From assembly GCA_001642005.1 (NCBI GenBank), contig LWCA01000557.1, forward strand, positions 1 through 23,560: DNA of 23,560 nucleotides, read 5' to 3'. The position numbers and the translations under genes are program-made. How positions within the stretch are numbered: position 1 is the first letter of the stretch; each line of letters opens with the position of its first letter. This DNA is from Intoshia linei. Its lineage: Eukaryota > Orthonectida > Rhopaluridae. Shown piece by piece: positions 1-11,400 of the stretch. Below the pieces are notes generated by a model. It did not search any database, was not told the origin of the DNA, and worked only from the letters and a program-made list of their open reading frames with translations.

Positions 1-375
1 ATTGAACGTCTACACATTTCCAATAAAGAAATATAGGTGAAAATCTATATAATTAATTCTTTTGCAATTTTTAAAGATTATAGAATTTTTATGATTGGAC
101 GGTTTTTACTTGATTTTTAATATTATATACACACTGGTCTAATAAATTAAAAAAATAAAATAATTATTGTTTATAAAATTCTATACGCAAATGTTAACAA
201 AACAAAATTAAGATGGAATAATTCACTTTAAAGTAAAAAAAGTAATGCGATAAGACAGTTTCACCTGAAACAAGTTTGGGAACCACTCCCTTGAAGGATT
301 GATTTTTAGTATAATTAAAAAGTTGGCCGACGGAGCTAAGTGCTGTTTGTACTAAATACATAACAATCCAGCTAG
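1..375 (+). repeat. Helitron-like element, 3' part, cut by window edge
   Basis: Bases 1-60 repeat at 13721-13780. Bases 226-375 share the block with CACCTGAAACAAGTTTGGGA and the end AGCTAAGTGCTGTTTGTAC that recurs, partly or fully, at 4010-4175, 15105-15157 and, reversed, 23271-23560. The copy ends in CTAG followed by T, as Helitron 3' ends do. The 5' end lies outside the window. Confidence 0.6.
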
Positions 376-1882
376 TATACTGTACTATACGTTATATTTA
401 ATAAATTTACATCAAAAATATAAAATAAAACAATTTAATGTATTGTAATTAAAGTAAATATTTATTTAAACTTGAAATTATTTTAATTAAATTTAATTGA
501 ATTGATAACATTAATAATATTTTATGTTATTAATACATCTCAAATTTAATAAACATGTGTTCTATTAAATAACTAGCTTGAGTGTTATATACTTGAGGGT
601 TCGATTTATGACAATACTCATAATTTTAAAAATTATCCCAGAATTTATTCTTACTTATATAACACTAGACAACAAAATGAATTTTTTTCGAGGATCTGTA
701 TGAGACCCATACAAATAAGAAGCTGAAATTTTCATGATCAACATGATACTTCTCTTTTTAATGTTACAGTTCGCTATTAAAAGATGATTGACAACATCAT
801 AGCAACTAAGCTATATTAATTCATTTTAGTTTCTTAATTTGTAATTTAATTATAGTATATTATGAGATATTTAAATTTTTTTGGAATATATATAAAATTG
901 ATAGCGGATAATTACATTAACACATTGAAATTAAAAAAAAACAAATATTAAATAAATTACAGGTATACAAAAATTTAACTAACGACAGGCACTTTAACAG
1001 GATTAACATTTGCGTAAAGAATTTTAAAAACAATTGTTTTTTACTTTTTTTTAATTTATTAGACAGAGCATGTGTGTATAATATTTAAAATAAAGTATAA
1101 ACAGTTCAATCATAAAAATTTTCATTTCCAGCAAAAATAAAATTATAAAAACCTATTTTGTCATTTTCAATGTGATGAATCATCACATCACTGATGATAT
1201 ATATTTAGTACCAATTTAATAAATTTGTATTAGACTTATTGAGACGTCTCATTTTTTGTAACCTATGTCCACCAATTCTTTGATTTTTTCTTCGAAATTA
1301 CATAATTGATATTTTTTTTATTAACAAAAAGATTACATATAAGACATAATTTCATCTTGTTATTACTTATTAAGACTTAGAAAATAGACGAATTAAGTAG
1401 TAGCGGAAAACTTTTACATAACAATTAACAATTGATTAACAGTTAATAATTAACGCTCATTGAATTTATTTACAATCATTTAATGTTCAAATTAATTTTG
1501 TATTTTCAACTTTTTTAAGGTATAAAAATTATGTATTTTAATTTATAAATTATCATATATCTTTTAATTATTTTCTAAGAATGTTTAAAAAAGACAATGA
1601 AATAACAATTACGTAGCATTTGATTTTAGCTTCGTAATCATGCAGATGAAACCGAAAAACCTCAGTGAATTTACTTTTTGGCGTTTTATGCAATGATAGC
1701 ATTAATATAAACCTCCTACATAATAATAAGAATATAAAACACTCAAATCTCACTGGCAGTATTGAAGTTAGCGCTCGAAAAAGAATTAAATGGAACAGTT
1801 GACAATTTATCATTTCTTCTCAATGTAACAAAATTGTAGACTCTACAATTTTTTTTACAATGTAGAAATGTAATATCATGTT
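376..1882. other. AT-rich intergenic stretch without a gene
   Basis: No coding exon could be supported on either strand. It lies beyond the 3' end of the UNC5-like gene. Small palindromes are present: TGTGATGAATCATCACA at 1171-1187 and a 21-base one at 1831-1851. An 81-codon open stretch at 1568-1813 on the minus strand has no recognisable domain, no splice context and a composition expected of chance. Confidence 0.6.
1831..1851. repeat. 21-base palindrome
   Basis: AAATTGTAGA, a single C, then TCTACAATTT: ten-base arms match perfectly. It sits 32 bases before the transposase remnant and could be a leftover of that element's non-coding end or a chance hairpin. Confidence 0.5.
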
Positions 1883-2230
1883 GCTTACCAGTTTTCTAAA
1901 CAAAAAAAGCATTATACCATCGGAAACGTTGATTAAACTCTGTACTCTTAACATCGCAGAACTTCCACTTGGCCAAAAATAAGAAGGGGCATTTAAATCA
2001 ATTCCTTTGTAAAAGGATTAAAAATTTAGCAGAAGTTATCAAACTTCAAGTTATGGATGAACTTTGAAAAAGCCTAGTAAAATTTAGTTTACAATTGGAC
2101 GAATCTACTGATGTGTTTGTAAGATATGTAGTGAATGATAATGTATAAAAAATATTAATTTTATATTCATATTTAACGGAAGCAGCATTTTAAAAACATA
2201 TTTCGGATGAATTTTACCAACATGGCAAAG
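1883..2230 (+). pseudogene. Broken hAT-type transposase (ZBED5/SCAND3-like) fragment
   Basis: The translation shows pieces typical of hAT-family proteins of the ZBED5/SCAND3/GTF2IRD2 type. AYQFSKQKKHYTIG at 1883 continues, after a one-base shift near 1922, as ETLIKLCTLNIAELPLGQK and a stop. Then from about 2010 come RIKNLAEVIKLQVMDEL, a stop, and KFSLQLDESTDVFVRYVVND. FSLQLDESTD is the conserved transposase region with a catalytic Asp of the RNase H-like fold. Several stops, the frameshift and lost segments (STDV runs straight to VRYVV) show it is dead. No terminal repeats were found. Confidence 0.85.
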
Positions 2231-2296
2231 CATTGTAATCAATACAAAAATGATAATAACAAAGTTGTACTTTCTATTTGGTGTTAATTTAAATAA

Positions 2297-2302
2297 TTTA
2301 TT
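2297..2302 (-). promoter_or_regulatory. Poly(A) signal AATAAA after the UNC5-like stop
   Basis: The minus strand reads AATAAA about 21 bases past the TGA. In such AT-rich DNA the hexamer is common by chance, so its position is the main support. If used, the 3' UTR would be very short and would end before the broken transposase at 1883-2230. Confidence 0.4.
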
Positions 2303-2322
2303 TCATATTAGTAAAATGACGG

Positions 2323-2442
2323 TCAATATTGTGAGTAATAACCAGAGCTTTGAATGGTAGCTACTGATTTTTCAAATTCGCTTTTATTTTTTCTAATCAA
2401 ATGAAATTTTACATCTTTTATATCTGCTAGCCGAGGTTCTCT
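2323..2442 (-). CDS. unc5: UNC5-like exon 15: end of UPA and stop codon
   Basis: 120 nt, phase 0, residues 774-812 and TGA. DIKDVKFHLIRKNKSEFEKS matches in position the last UPA strands ('DLACKLxVxQVEGxGQxF'). The protein then ends IQSSGYYSQY. UNC5 proteins normally go on for about 100 residues through a death domain with a conserved 'DWxxLAxxL' start; nothing like it follows here or elsewhere on the minus strand down to position 1. The acceptor is TTTAG|AGAGAA. A poly(A) signal lies 21 bases beyond the stop. Confidence 0.85.
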   Translation of the reverse strand, partial: REPRLADIKDVKFHLIRKNKSEFEKSVATIQSSGYYSQY

Positions 2443-5400
2443 CTAAATTTGAAAATGTAATCATTCATCTAAGACTATTGAAATATAATATTACCTTATT
2501 GAATTCAAAAACAAATTTGTATTCATTAGTTTTATTTTTTTGTTTAACATTGATTAATAATGTATGACGATTAAAATTGTCTCCGTGTTTTAAAATTTGT
2601 GATTCATATAACCGAGTACCATCGAATAATAATTTTAAATCAATTTTCTAGTTTTTAATTGAGCATATTACATATTTATTAATTCCAATAGTTTTTTCAA
2701 CCACTCAAATGCACAGTGGGTATGTTTGCAATTAGTAATTATAAACTAACATTCAGAACATATATGACATCAAAATACAGGCATTATACGAAAAGTGGTT
2801 GCAAAACTTTATATTACCATTTCTTCGAGTATTGGGTTCAAATTAAGAGTATTATTAATGTACAACAGTTCCAACGTGTTATCCTTAGATATTAAAAATT
2901 CTTGACTGTACCATGTTTGATAATCGTTCACAGTAAATTGTTTTTGAAATATCTAATAATATATAATAAATTAAACACCATAATGGTCAATTCTGTATAT
3001 CAATATAATATACATGTATTTAATATATATGCATTATACAGACTTTTTTTTTATTAACTTTTTTAAGAGTGAAATGTAATTTATGGCTAGACAGTTTAAT
3101 AAATAAGAAATATTACTCTGAGTAAATCGACAATATTTGGAATTACAAACAATTTTAAATATTTTGATTGTTCCAAATTTTGACCATTTTTTTCATTTTT
3201 AATGACTACCAATCTCATTTCTTTCACTATAGTTTTAACTTTGCTTAAATTGTCCGTGCAAACAAAATAGTAGCCACAAGATAGCTTTTTTAATTGAATT
3301 ATTATTTTGCTTTTTTTTAATTCACATTTCGTATTCTTGATTAACTAAATTATATTAATATCATGTAATCCTTACTTATATAATATGCTACGCAATATTT
3401 GTTTATGTGTGGGTTCTATTTTATTTCAATAACTACCAGTCTTCAAATTTTATAAAGTCCACATTTTAATTACAATATTTCCGGGGGTTATAGCAAAATA
3501 AATTTCAACCTTCCAAACTCACATCTTACGGGATCAAAAACCCCAATTGTCCTGGTTTTTGAAAATCAAACAAATTGGAGTATTTAAAAAATATATACGC
3601 TGATACGAATTTTAAAATCATAGACATTATCATAAATTTAAAATTAAAAAAATTATATCTTCAGGGCCAAAACCACAAATTACCCTTTTTATTATGAAAA
3701 CAGCCCTAGAATTTAAAAATATTTATAGGTGGTAGAGTTTTATCCTGTTAACACACACACAAAAAATTTCAATCCAAATAAGTAACGACTTCACGGTCAA
3801 AAAAGCATTTAGTATTCATATATTTTTTTTCTGAAATATTTTATTAAAACAAAAAATGTAAAATAATTAACGGTCCGAAAATTAAAAAAATAAAAGATTA
3901 TTCTGATTAGCTTATTCCAGTTAATATAAATACAAAAGTTTAACCTGAGAAATCTACGCATTCCCGATGAAAAATAATTTTTAATATATTATGAACCAAT
4001 TTTTCCAAATCAAATGAAAAAAGTTTGGGAACATCCTTTTTAAATGATTGATAATAGTGAATAGAAGGATTTTTAAGTTAGATTTTCAACGTGAATTTAA
4101 TTTTTTGGTATAATAAAAATGTGCCCTCGGCAGACTTAGGTAGTGATTGTACGTAGTACATAACAGTCAACCTAGTCTATTATAATATTATTATTATTGG
4201 TAGATATTGTATTAAATACCTGGTAGACTGAATTTCTAGATTTTGTACAGCATGTTGTATATAAATATAAATTATTTACATTTTTTGCATTATGAGGCAA
4301 AAATAGTGTGAATTCACCAATTACGTTTTGGTTTTCTTGTTTAAAATTAACATAGATTGTTGGAGTAATTATCAGTTTTGTATCTAAATAGTTATAAATT
4401 ACACATAATCCATTACTTACACTGCGCGAAACTTGAGTACGGAAAAAAAGTTTTTTTAGATTACACGAAATAAAATAGATTAAGTCAAAATAAATTTAGA
4501 GAAAAACATGAATTAATGAAGTATTAAGACAATACAATAATAATATGTTAATGTATGTAATGTTAAATGTTTTTCAAAGAGTAGTGAACTCTACGCCTAA
4601 CAAAATGTTTGAACTAGCAAAATCCAATAAGGAAAAATATCATATTAAAAATTTTTAAGATTACATACCAGATTTATAAATTTTAATGAACCACTTTGTT
4701 GGCTTTAACCAGCCAGTTAAATTTTAGTTTGTAAAATTAAATAATTATATACTTATTAACTGTTTTTATTTTTGTTACTATTCAAGTGACGCACACTGTA
4801 TATAAAATGGAATGTCTGCGTGTGTGTGTTACCGTATGTTTAAAAAATTAACGGTCGTAGACTTTAACAAAACCCATTTTCTAATACGGTTTTTCACGGG
4901 GGTGTTGATAACTATGTTTCATTTTTCTAATTAAAGTAATTCATAATCAATTTATAATAAAACATAAATTCTGGTAAGCATTTTAAATTATTAACATTGT
5001 CGTAAATTTCAGCCTCAGAAACGCAATCCTTCATAGTCAAAACCTTAAATGGCCCTTTTTTTAAATGAAAAAAGTCCTAAAATTTTATACAACATAAATT
5101 CTGGGATAGTTTTTTAAATCATATGCATTATTACAAAAGAAACTATCAAAAAGGTGCCTTTTCATGATCAAACCCCCAGATTACCCTTTTTTTAAAAAAT
5201 GAAAATAGTCATAGCATTTAAAAAAAAATTACAGTATCTATAGCATCAATCTTGAAAATTGTATTAGAAATTGTATTTTTGTTAATTCTAGTGCTGTTCA
5301 TTTTTAATTAAACGGTAACACACAGACGTTTCATTTTGTCAATATAACTCAAGTAGAGGTTAATGAAATGTATTGAAACATATAATAATAAATAACTTTC

Positions 5401-8400
5401 CAAGTTTGATGTATTTATTGGATCAAATGAAATTTCCATTTTAATTAAATTTTCATAATTAATATTTTTCTTGTGTTTGGCGTATATTTTTATAGATTCT
5501 AAGAAAATTCATTTTAATATTTTTGATATTTATTATAAAATTACCATTTATATTTCGTTTACAGAGTTGAAAAGATTTTAGCAAATTTCTTTCGATTATA
5601 TCATAATTTGAGAAATTATCTATAAATCAAAATAATACAAGAAATAATCATATCGAAGGGTAGGTTGTAAAAAAAGTGTTATAAGGGTAAGTTTCATGTG
5701 TGCTCTTTCCCAGTTAATTCACTTTTACTCTTTCTAAATCTTTGAAATTTTGCATAGAAATACATTTTTATATTTTAATTTCTCTTTTAAAAATAATCCT
5801 ATTTATATATAGATGAAATTAAAATGGGTGATCAGTAAAGGAATTAAAAAGATGTAAAATTTTTTATTGTGCCCATTTTTTATTTTCGGTGACGTCTAAC
5901 ATGGTGGGTTCTTCTTTGTTCTAATGTATTAGAAAATAAGTACATTTCATTTGAATTTATTTAAAAGTAATTTTAATTACATATTAAAAATTTACCACGA
6001 AATTTTTCTTACCATTATTATTAAATAATATTTGAAAATGATGATAATAATTACATCAATAAAAATAAATGTATTAAAATTACCATAATTATTAATTGTA
6101 GAATAAGTGTTTTTATTGGTTATTTTATCGGTTTCATTCTCGTAAACACCTGTATCAACGAGAAAATTATTGACATTACTAAATGAATTTGTATAATCAC
6201 AAGAATTTTCAATTTTGGTAATCAAGTCAAATTTCCATCCGGGTGATTGATTCATATTTAAAATGTAATCTTTATCCTGATTCATCAATTGGAATTGAGA
6301 TTTTAGTGGATCGCTATTCCAATTATCTGATATGTATTTAGCTAAATTATTAATATATTAATTGTATGTATTTTAAATTATAATAAATACAAATATTATA
6401 ATATATATTAATATATACATAATTGGTACAGTTAAAATGTAAAAAGTAAAAATATTTTGACGGTCCGGTTAAATGTTATGACTAAACTAATATTTAAAAT
6501 TGTGGTATTAAAATTTAAATAATGACCAAATCACTATTTATAATTTATGCAAAACAAATATGTTATTTTTAATGTATTTTATAAATATTCTCGCTACAAT
6601 TAAAAAATTATACAAATCGGCGTTTGGAAAAAGCTGAAATTAAAGAAAGTGTAAATCAAAATTAAGCCCATATATTATTTTTATAACATTATTATCTATA
6701 CTTTATACTATAAAGTTTATATAATACAGATTAAAATAAAATTTTCATATTTTATTCGTACGTATTATTATAATTACGTTGAGTTTTGTAAAAGAGGTTT
6801 CTTTTAGCTAAGTTTAAAAATAATTATATATTATGTATTGTATACGTGATTTAAAAAATTGAAAAATTTTTTTCTTGTTCTTGCACCTCTTAATGCAAAA
6901 TAGAGCAATCAACAGTACAATGATGACAACCACGGTCAACAGTATAAACAATATTATGAAGGCATCATTAGAAGGTATATTAAAGTATCCATCTAATAAA
7001 TTTATAAATTAAAACATCATATCCAAAATACTAGTCAATGAATTGTTCAATTTTATTATGGATAGATCTAAAATAAATGTAAATAGGTAATCTTTACTTA
7101 TATAATATGCTTTGCTATATTTATGTGTCTATATTGGACCTGTCTATAAATTTTATAAAGTCCACATTTCATTACATGTTTTTCCGGGTGTAAGTAAAAT
7201 AAATGTCAATCTCCCAAACTCACATCTTACGGGTCAAAAAGCCCAATTATACTTTTTTTGAAATTCAAACGAGTTCAAGAATTTAAAAAAATATATTCTT
7301 TGATACAGCTTTTAAAATTATAAATATTATCATAAGTTTAAATTTAAAAAAAATATATTTTCAAGGCCAAAACCCAAATTACCCTTTTTTTTAATGAAAA
7401 CAGCCCTAGAATTTAAAAATATTTACAGGTGGTACAGTTGTATCCTGTTAACACACACAATAAATTTCAATCTGAATAAGTGACGCCTTCACGGTCAAAA
7501 AAGCAATTTACTATTCAGTTTATTTTTATTGATACGCAAAATACAAAAAATGTGTATTAATTAATGTATATAAAATTTAAATTTCATAATATCTGCAAAC
7601 GCTTAATGGGACTAGATAGGAAAAGACTTGAATCTCCGAAATAATAAAAATATTTAACAAATCATAACTATTTAGCAATAATTATATTGAATGTACCTGC
7701 ATTGTGTGGGCATGGGCAGTCATCATCAAATTCTACACTTTTACCATTGCAATATAGCCCACGAAGTGATTCAACAGGTATGGTACATTTTCTTAATCTA
7801 AATCTATTGCAATTTGAGTTACATTCGCTCCAATTTGACCATTTTGTCCATCCTTGATTGACTATAAAATAAATAAGCAAATAAAAATTTTGAATTATAA
7901 TATGCTACGCGATTTTTGTTTGTGTGTGTGCCTGTGTGTGTGTTCCACTTTATTGAAATAACTACCAGTCTTAGAATTTTATAAAGTCCACATTTCAATT
8001 ACAGTTGTTTCCGGGACGTATAATAAAATAAATTTCAACCTCCCAAACTGACGTCTTACTTGCCCCAAGGGTTTTATGATTATGTAAAAATCAAAACACC
8101 GTAGGTGTTTAACAATAATTATGATAATGTATGCACTTACAAGTGATTGACATGTAAATTTTAATGAAATGTTTAAACCTTCCAAATAAATCAATCTAAA
8201 AATTATCAAATCAATACAATTTAATTTGAGCATAAATTAATGATAATGATTGAAACAATAAAAATAATACTTTAAACAAACAGTTAAAAAGTAAAAATGA
8301 GTCATGAGAAAAATCTATAAAAACAAACGTTAAAATTTGTTAATCGAAAATCTTATTAAGTCGATATCAAATATTACATTATTGTTATGGGTCAATTTTA

Positions 8401-11400
8401 CTACATTAGGATTTAATAAAATTTGTAAAATTGTCGTCTTTTAGTTTTTGACAAAACCGTATACAAAGTGACACAAATTCAATTTTGGTACTTAATTCAT
8501 AAGAAAACAATATTAAATGTGGAAAACATTTAAATTTACATTTATATCAATCAACGCAGATAGATAGACGCTTCTTTACATGTAATGCATTCATTTTAAT
8601 AAATATGCGTGCAATATCCAGCTATGATTACGTTGGTTTGATAGTATAAATAATCATTTCATAATTACATTTTTTAGCATGTGTAAACAGATTAAATATC
8701 TAAATAAATTTTCTAACATTACCTTTACATTGATTTCTACACTTTTTTTCTTCTCTTGAATGGCCACTACAAAATGTTTTATCTAGGGACACTTGACAAT
8801 ATCTTTCTCTATATTGCAACCCTTCACCACATATTTTACTACATGGAGACCAAGATGTCCATTCACTCCATTTGTTTTCTTCTAAATAGAGTATAAAATA
8901 TTTTTTCAATTTTAGGAAAATTTCAAAATAAGTATTTTGGGGGAGTGACAGTAATATGCAAAATTTAGATAATAAAACTGAGGATACTGCATTATTCTTG
9001 AAAAATATATTAAGAATTTGTGCTTTTTAAAATTTTGCGCCCTATTTTTTTCATTTTGAATAAGTAGGGTAATTTGGATTTTTTATTGTGAATATGCAAA
9101 TTTCTGAGAGTGAAATTTATCTGAATCTCTGTACCGGAAAAACTTGCCTTGGAATTAACCTTTATTAAACTTTCGGTCTGTTAGTTTTCGAAATAAATGG
9201 TTATACAGAAAAACGCATACATTTTCAGCAACATTTACATTATACAAGTAAGGATAATATTGATAACTTGTCTGAAAAATTAATCTTAAATTTACTCATT
9301 CCGTTATACATGTACTATACTTAAACATAAAAGTTTAAATATATAATTTTAAATTTTGTATAACCCTCATAGTCAATATTAATGAATTTACGTTAAATTC
9401 TCATATAATTTACACACGATGACATGCGGCGACACAGTGTCGATTAAAATATTGACCGTGGTAAATATACACTCTACAAATTAGTTAGATAAAAGATTTC
9501 TGTCATACATCACATTTTTTATACAATAGTGGTTGATTTCAAAGTCAGTATAGAATTAAGGCGCCAAGTTTATTAATAACTATAAAATTTTGATATTACT
9601 TTGTAATAATTCATATTATATATATATTAATTTTTTTACATTTAACACTTTTAATTCATTATTTCATAATGACACAGAGACAATGAAATTAATTTAAGAT
9701 ATTTAAAACATGTTTAAAAGATATTAAATTGATTTACTTGATATAATTGAATTGTGTGAATAGGAGATAAGAAAATTGAAAAGTTAGTAATGCATAAAAT
9801 TAATAATTTTACTTATTCGACAGATAAATTTTAATACAGAGTTTACTCATTTAATTTTAAGTTTGATTAATTTTTTTTAATACCTGATAATGAAACAATA
9901 GCAGGTTTACTATATCTTCTGGCAGCTATATTTTCAGCCACACATGTGTATTTTCCCACATTTTCTTTTATAAAATTTTGGATAATTAAATTATTGTCCT
10001 TAGAAACTGCCACATTATCAAAAGTATGATATTTTATGGGTTCATCAGCAAGGTACCATGTAATCTAAAATATTTAGATTACAATTTAGTTAATAGGATG
10101 CGAAAATTTTTACACGAGACAATTTTTAAATAAATTAATTACATTTGCTTTGGGGTTGGCTTGAGGACCTATACATTTTAGTTCTAAAAAGCTGTTCAAT
10201 TTTAATTGGGTATTTAATGGATCGAGTGAAAATCTTTTCTTGATGTCTAATAGATAATATTAGCTAAGATTATAATATACATAAAATACTAATACAAAGA
10301 GCATATAGAGGGCTAAGAGTCATACGACGGACCCGACGTCATAGGGTTTTTAATGGGTTCTAATATTTTAAATTTGTAAGAGAAGTGAGAAAAATTTTTC
10401 GTATGGTGGTGATATTTTTTAATGTACATTTGTACAATGTACATAGTCCTACCTTATTCATCTGATCCAGCCCCACTGTTAGCTCTTCATAGATCCGTTA
10501 ATACATAATGTATGATTTAATTTAAAAATAATTTTACATGCAATGTGAATCAATCCTTTTTTAGTTTCAGCTGTAAGAGGTAGCCCAGATTCAGCAACTT
10601 TGTTGTAAGCAAAACATTTGCACCAGTACCCGTTTTCTCCAAAGTAATCTTCCACGTCTTCTTTATTGATCGAAATTCTCGTTTCAATATATTTATAATT
10701 ATTGATTGGATCGTGTAGTTCCTTTTGAGAATGTAGACTTGTGTTTATCCATCTTTCTGCACACTTGAATCTACGTGTTTTTATTATTCTTTAATAATTC
10801 GTCAAAATATTAAAATTGATTAACATATGTTAAAACAGTTTAAAATAAGCTTACAATATTTGCATAGCATGATAAGCCCTGCATATGAGTTCTACTGGTT
10901 TTCTCTTTACAATATAATATGTTGGCAAGGGTTCTGTAATGAATTTTGGTTTATATGCAGCAATATTGGTTAATTTAGATTCACTAATTAATTTTGTAGT
11001 TTCTTTCAGGTTCGTTTGTGTAAATGCATCTAAAAAAGTAAAAAAAAACATTCAATAAGTAATTAAACTAGGAGTGGGAAATCCATTTCATATATAAGGG
11101 CATAATTTTAATAATTTGAAATAGATAACGTGAACCCTGAGGTTAAAACACGTATATGGCTATATTAATTATTGGTGGAATATTTAGTTATCATAAAGTG
11201 TCTTAGAATTTAAAATTGAACTTAAATTTATAATTTCATGTCAATTTTTACTAAAATATTCAGAGGATGATACGTTTAAATTGAAATTGGAATTTACTAA
11301 AATGACATTGAAAATTACCAAATTGAAATTATAGATTAATTTCAAAAATAATGGATGACATACTTTAAATGAAGACCACATGTTTTTTATTTTTGAACCA

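Noticed and set aside
1246-1310. Minus-strand open stretch NFEEKIKELVDIGYKK ending in a stop, as a possible last exon.
   Set aside because: No usable acceptor lies between the upstream stop and this stretch, and the sequence matches nothing in UNC5.
1568-1813. 81-codon open frame on the minus strand.
   Set aside because: No domain, no splice context linking it to the receptor gene, and hydrophobic composition typical of translated AT-rich DNA. It does not resemble a death domain.
2672-2745. A possible extra 74-nt exon (FIITNCKHTHCAFEWLKK...) between exons 13 and 14, with an apparent frameshift at an A6 run.
   Set aside because: It looked attractive because THCAF resembles the UPA 'LHCTF' motif. 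But its phase does not fit the next exon, it would leave a 24-nt intron, and it needs an added base. Joining 2818-2952 directly to 2495-2647 is in phase and places the better match (YKFVFEFNK) at that UPA position.
4664-4725. Minus-strand stretch LTGWLKPTKWFIKIYKS followed by a good GTATGT donor in the right phase, as a possible ZU5 exon.
   Set aside because: No AG acceptor precedes it before an in-frame stop, and there is no ATG, so it cannot be an internal exon.
5400-5512. Minus-strand frames after CTTAG at 5505 (SIKIYAKHKKNINYENF and MEISFDPINTSNLESY).
   Set aside because: The first has no GT donor before its stop. The second is closed by a stop near the acceptor and runs into repeat DNA.
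7979-8233. 84-codon open frame on the minus strand between the two TSP1 exons.
   Set aside because: Its C-terminal half is the reverse of a Helitron-like fragment, and neither end has suitable splice sites.
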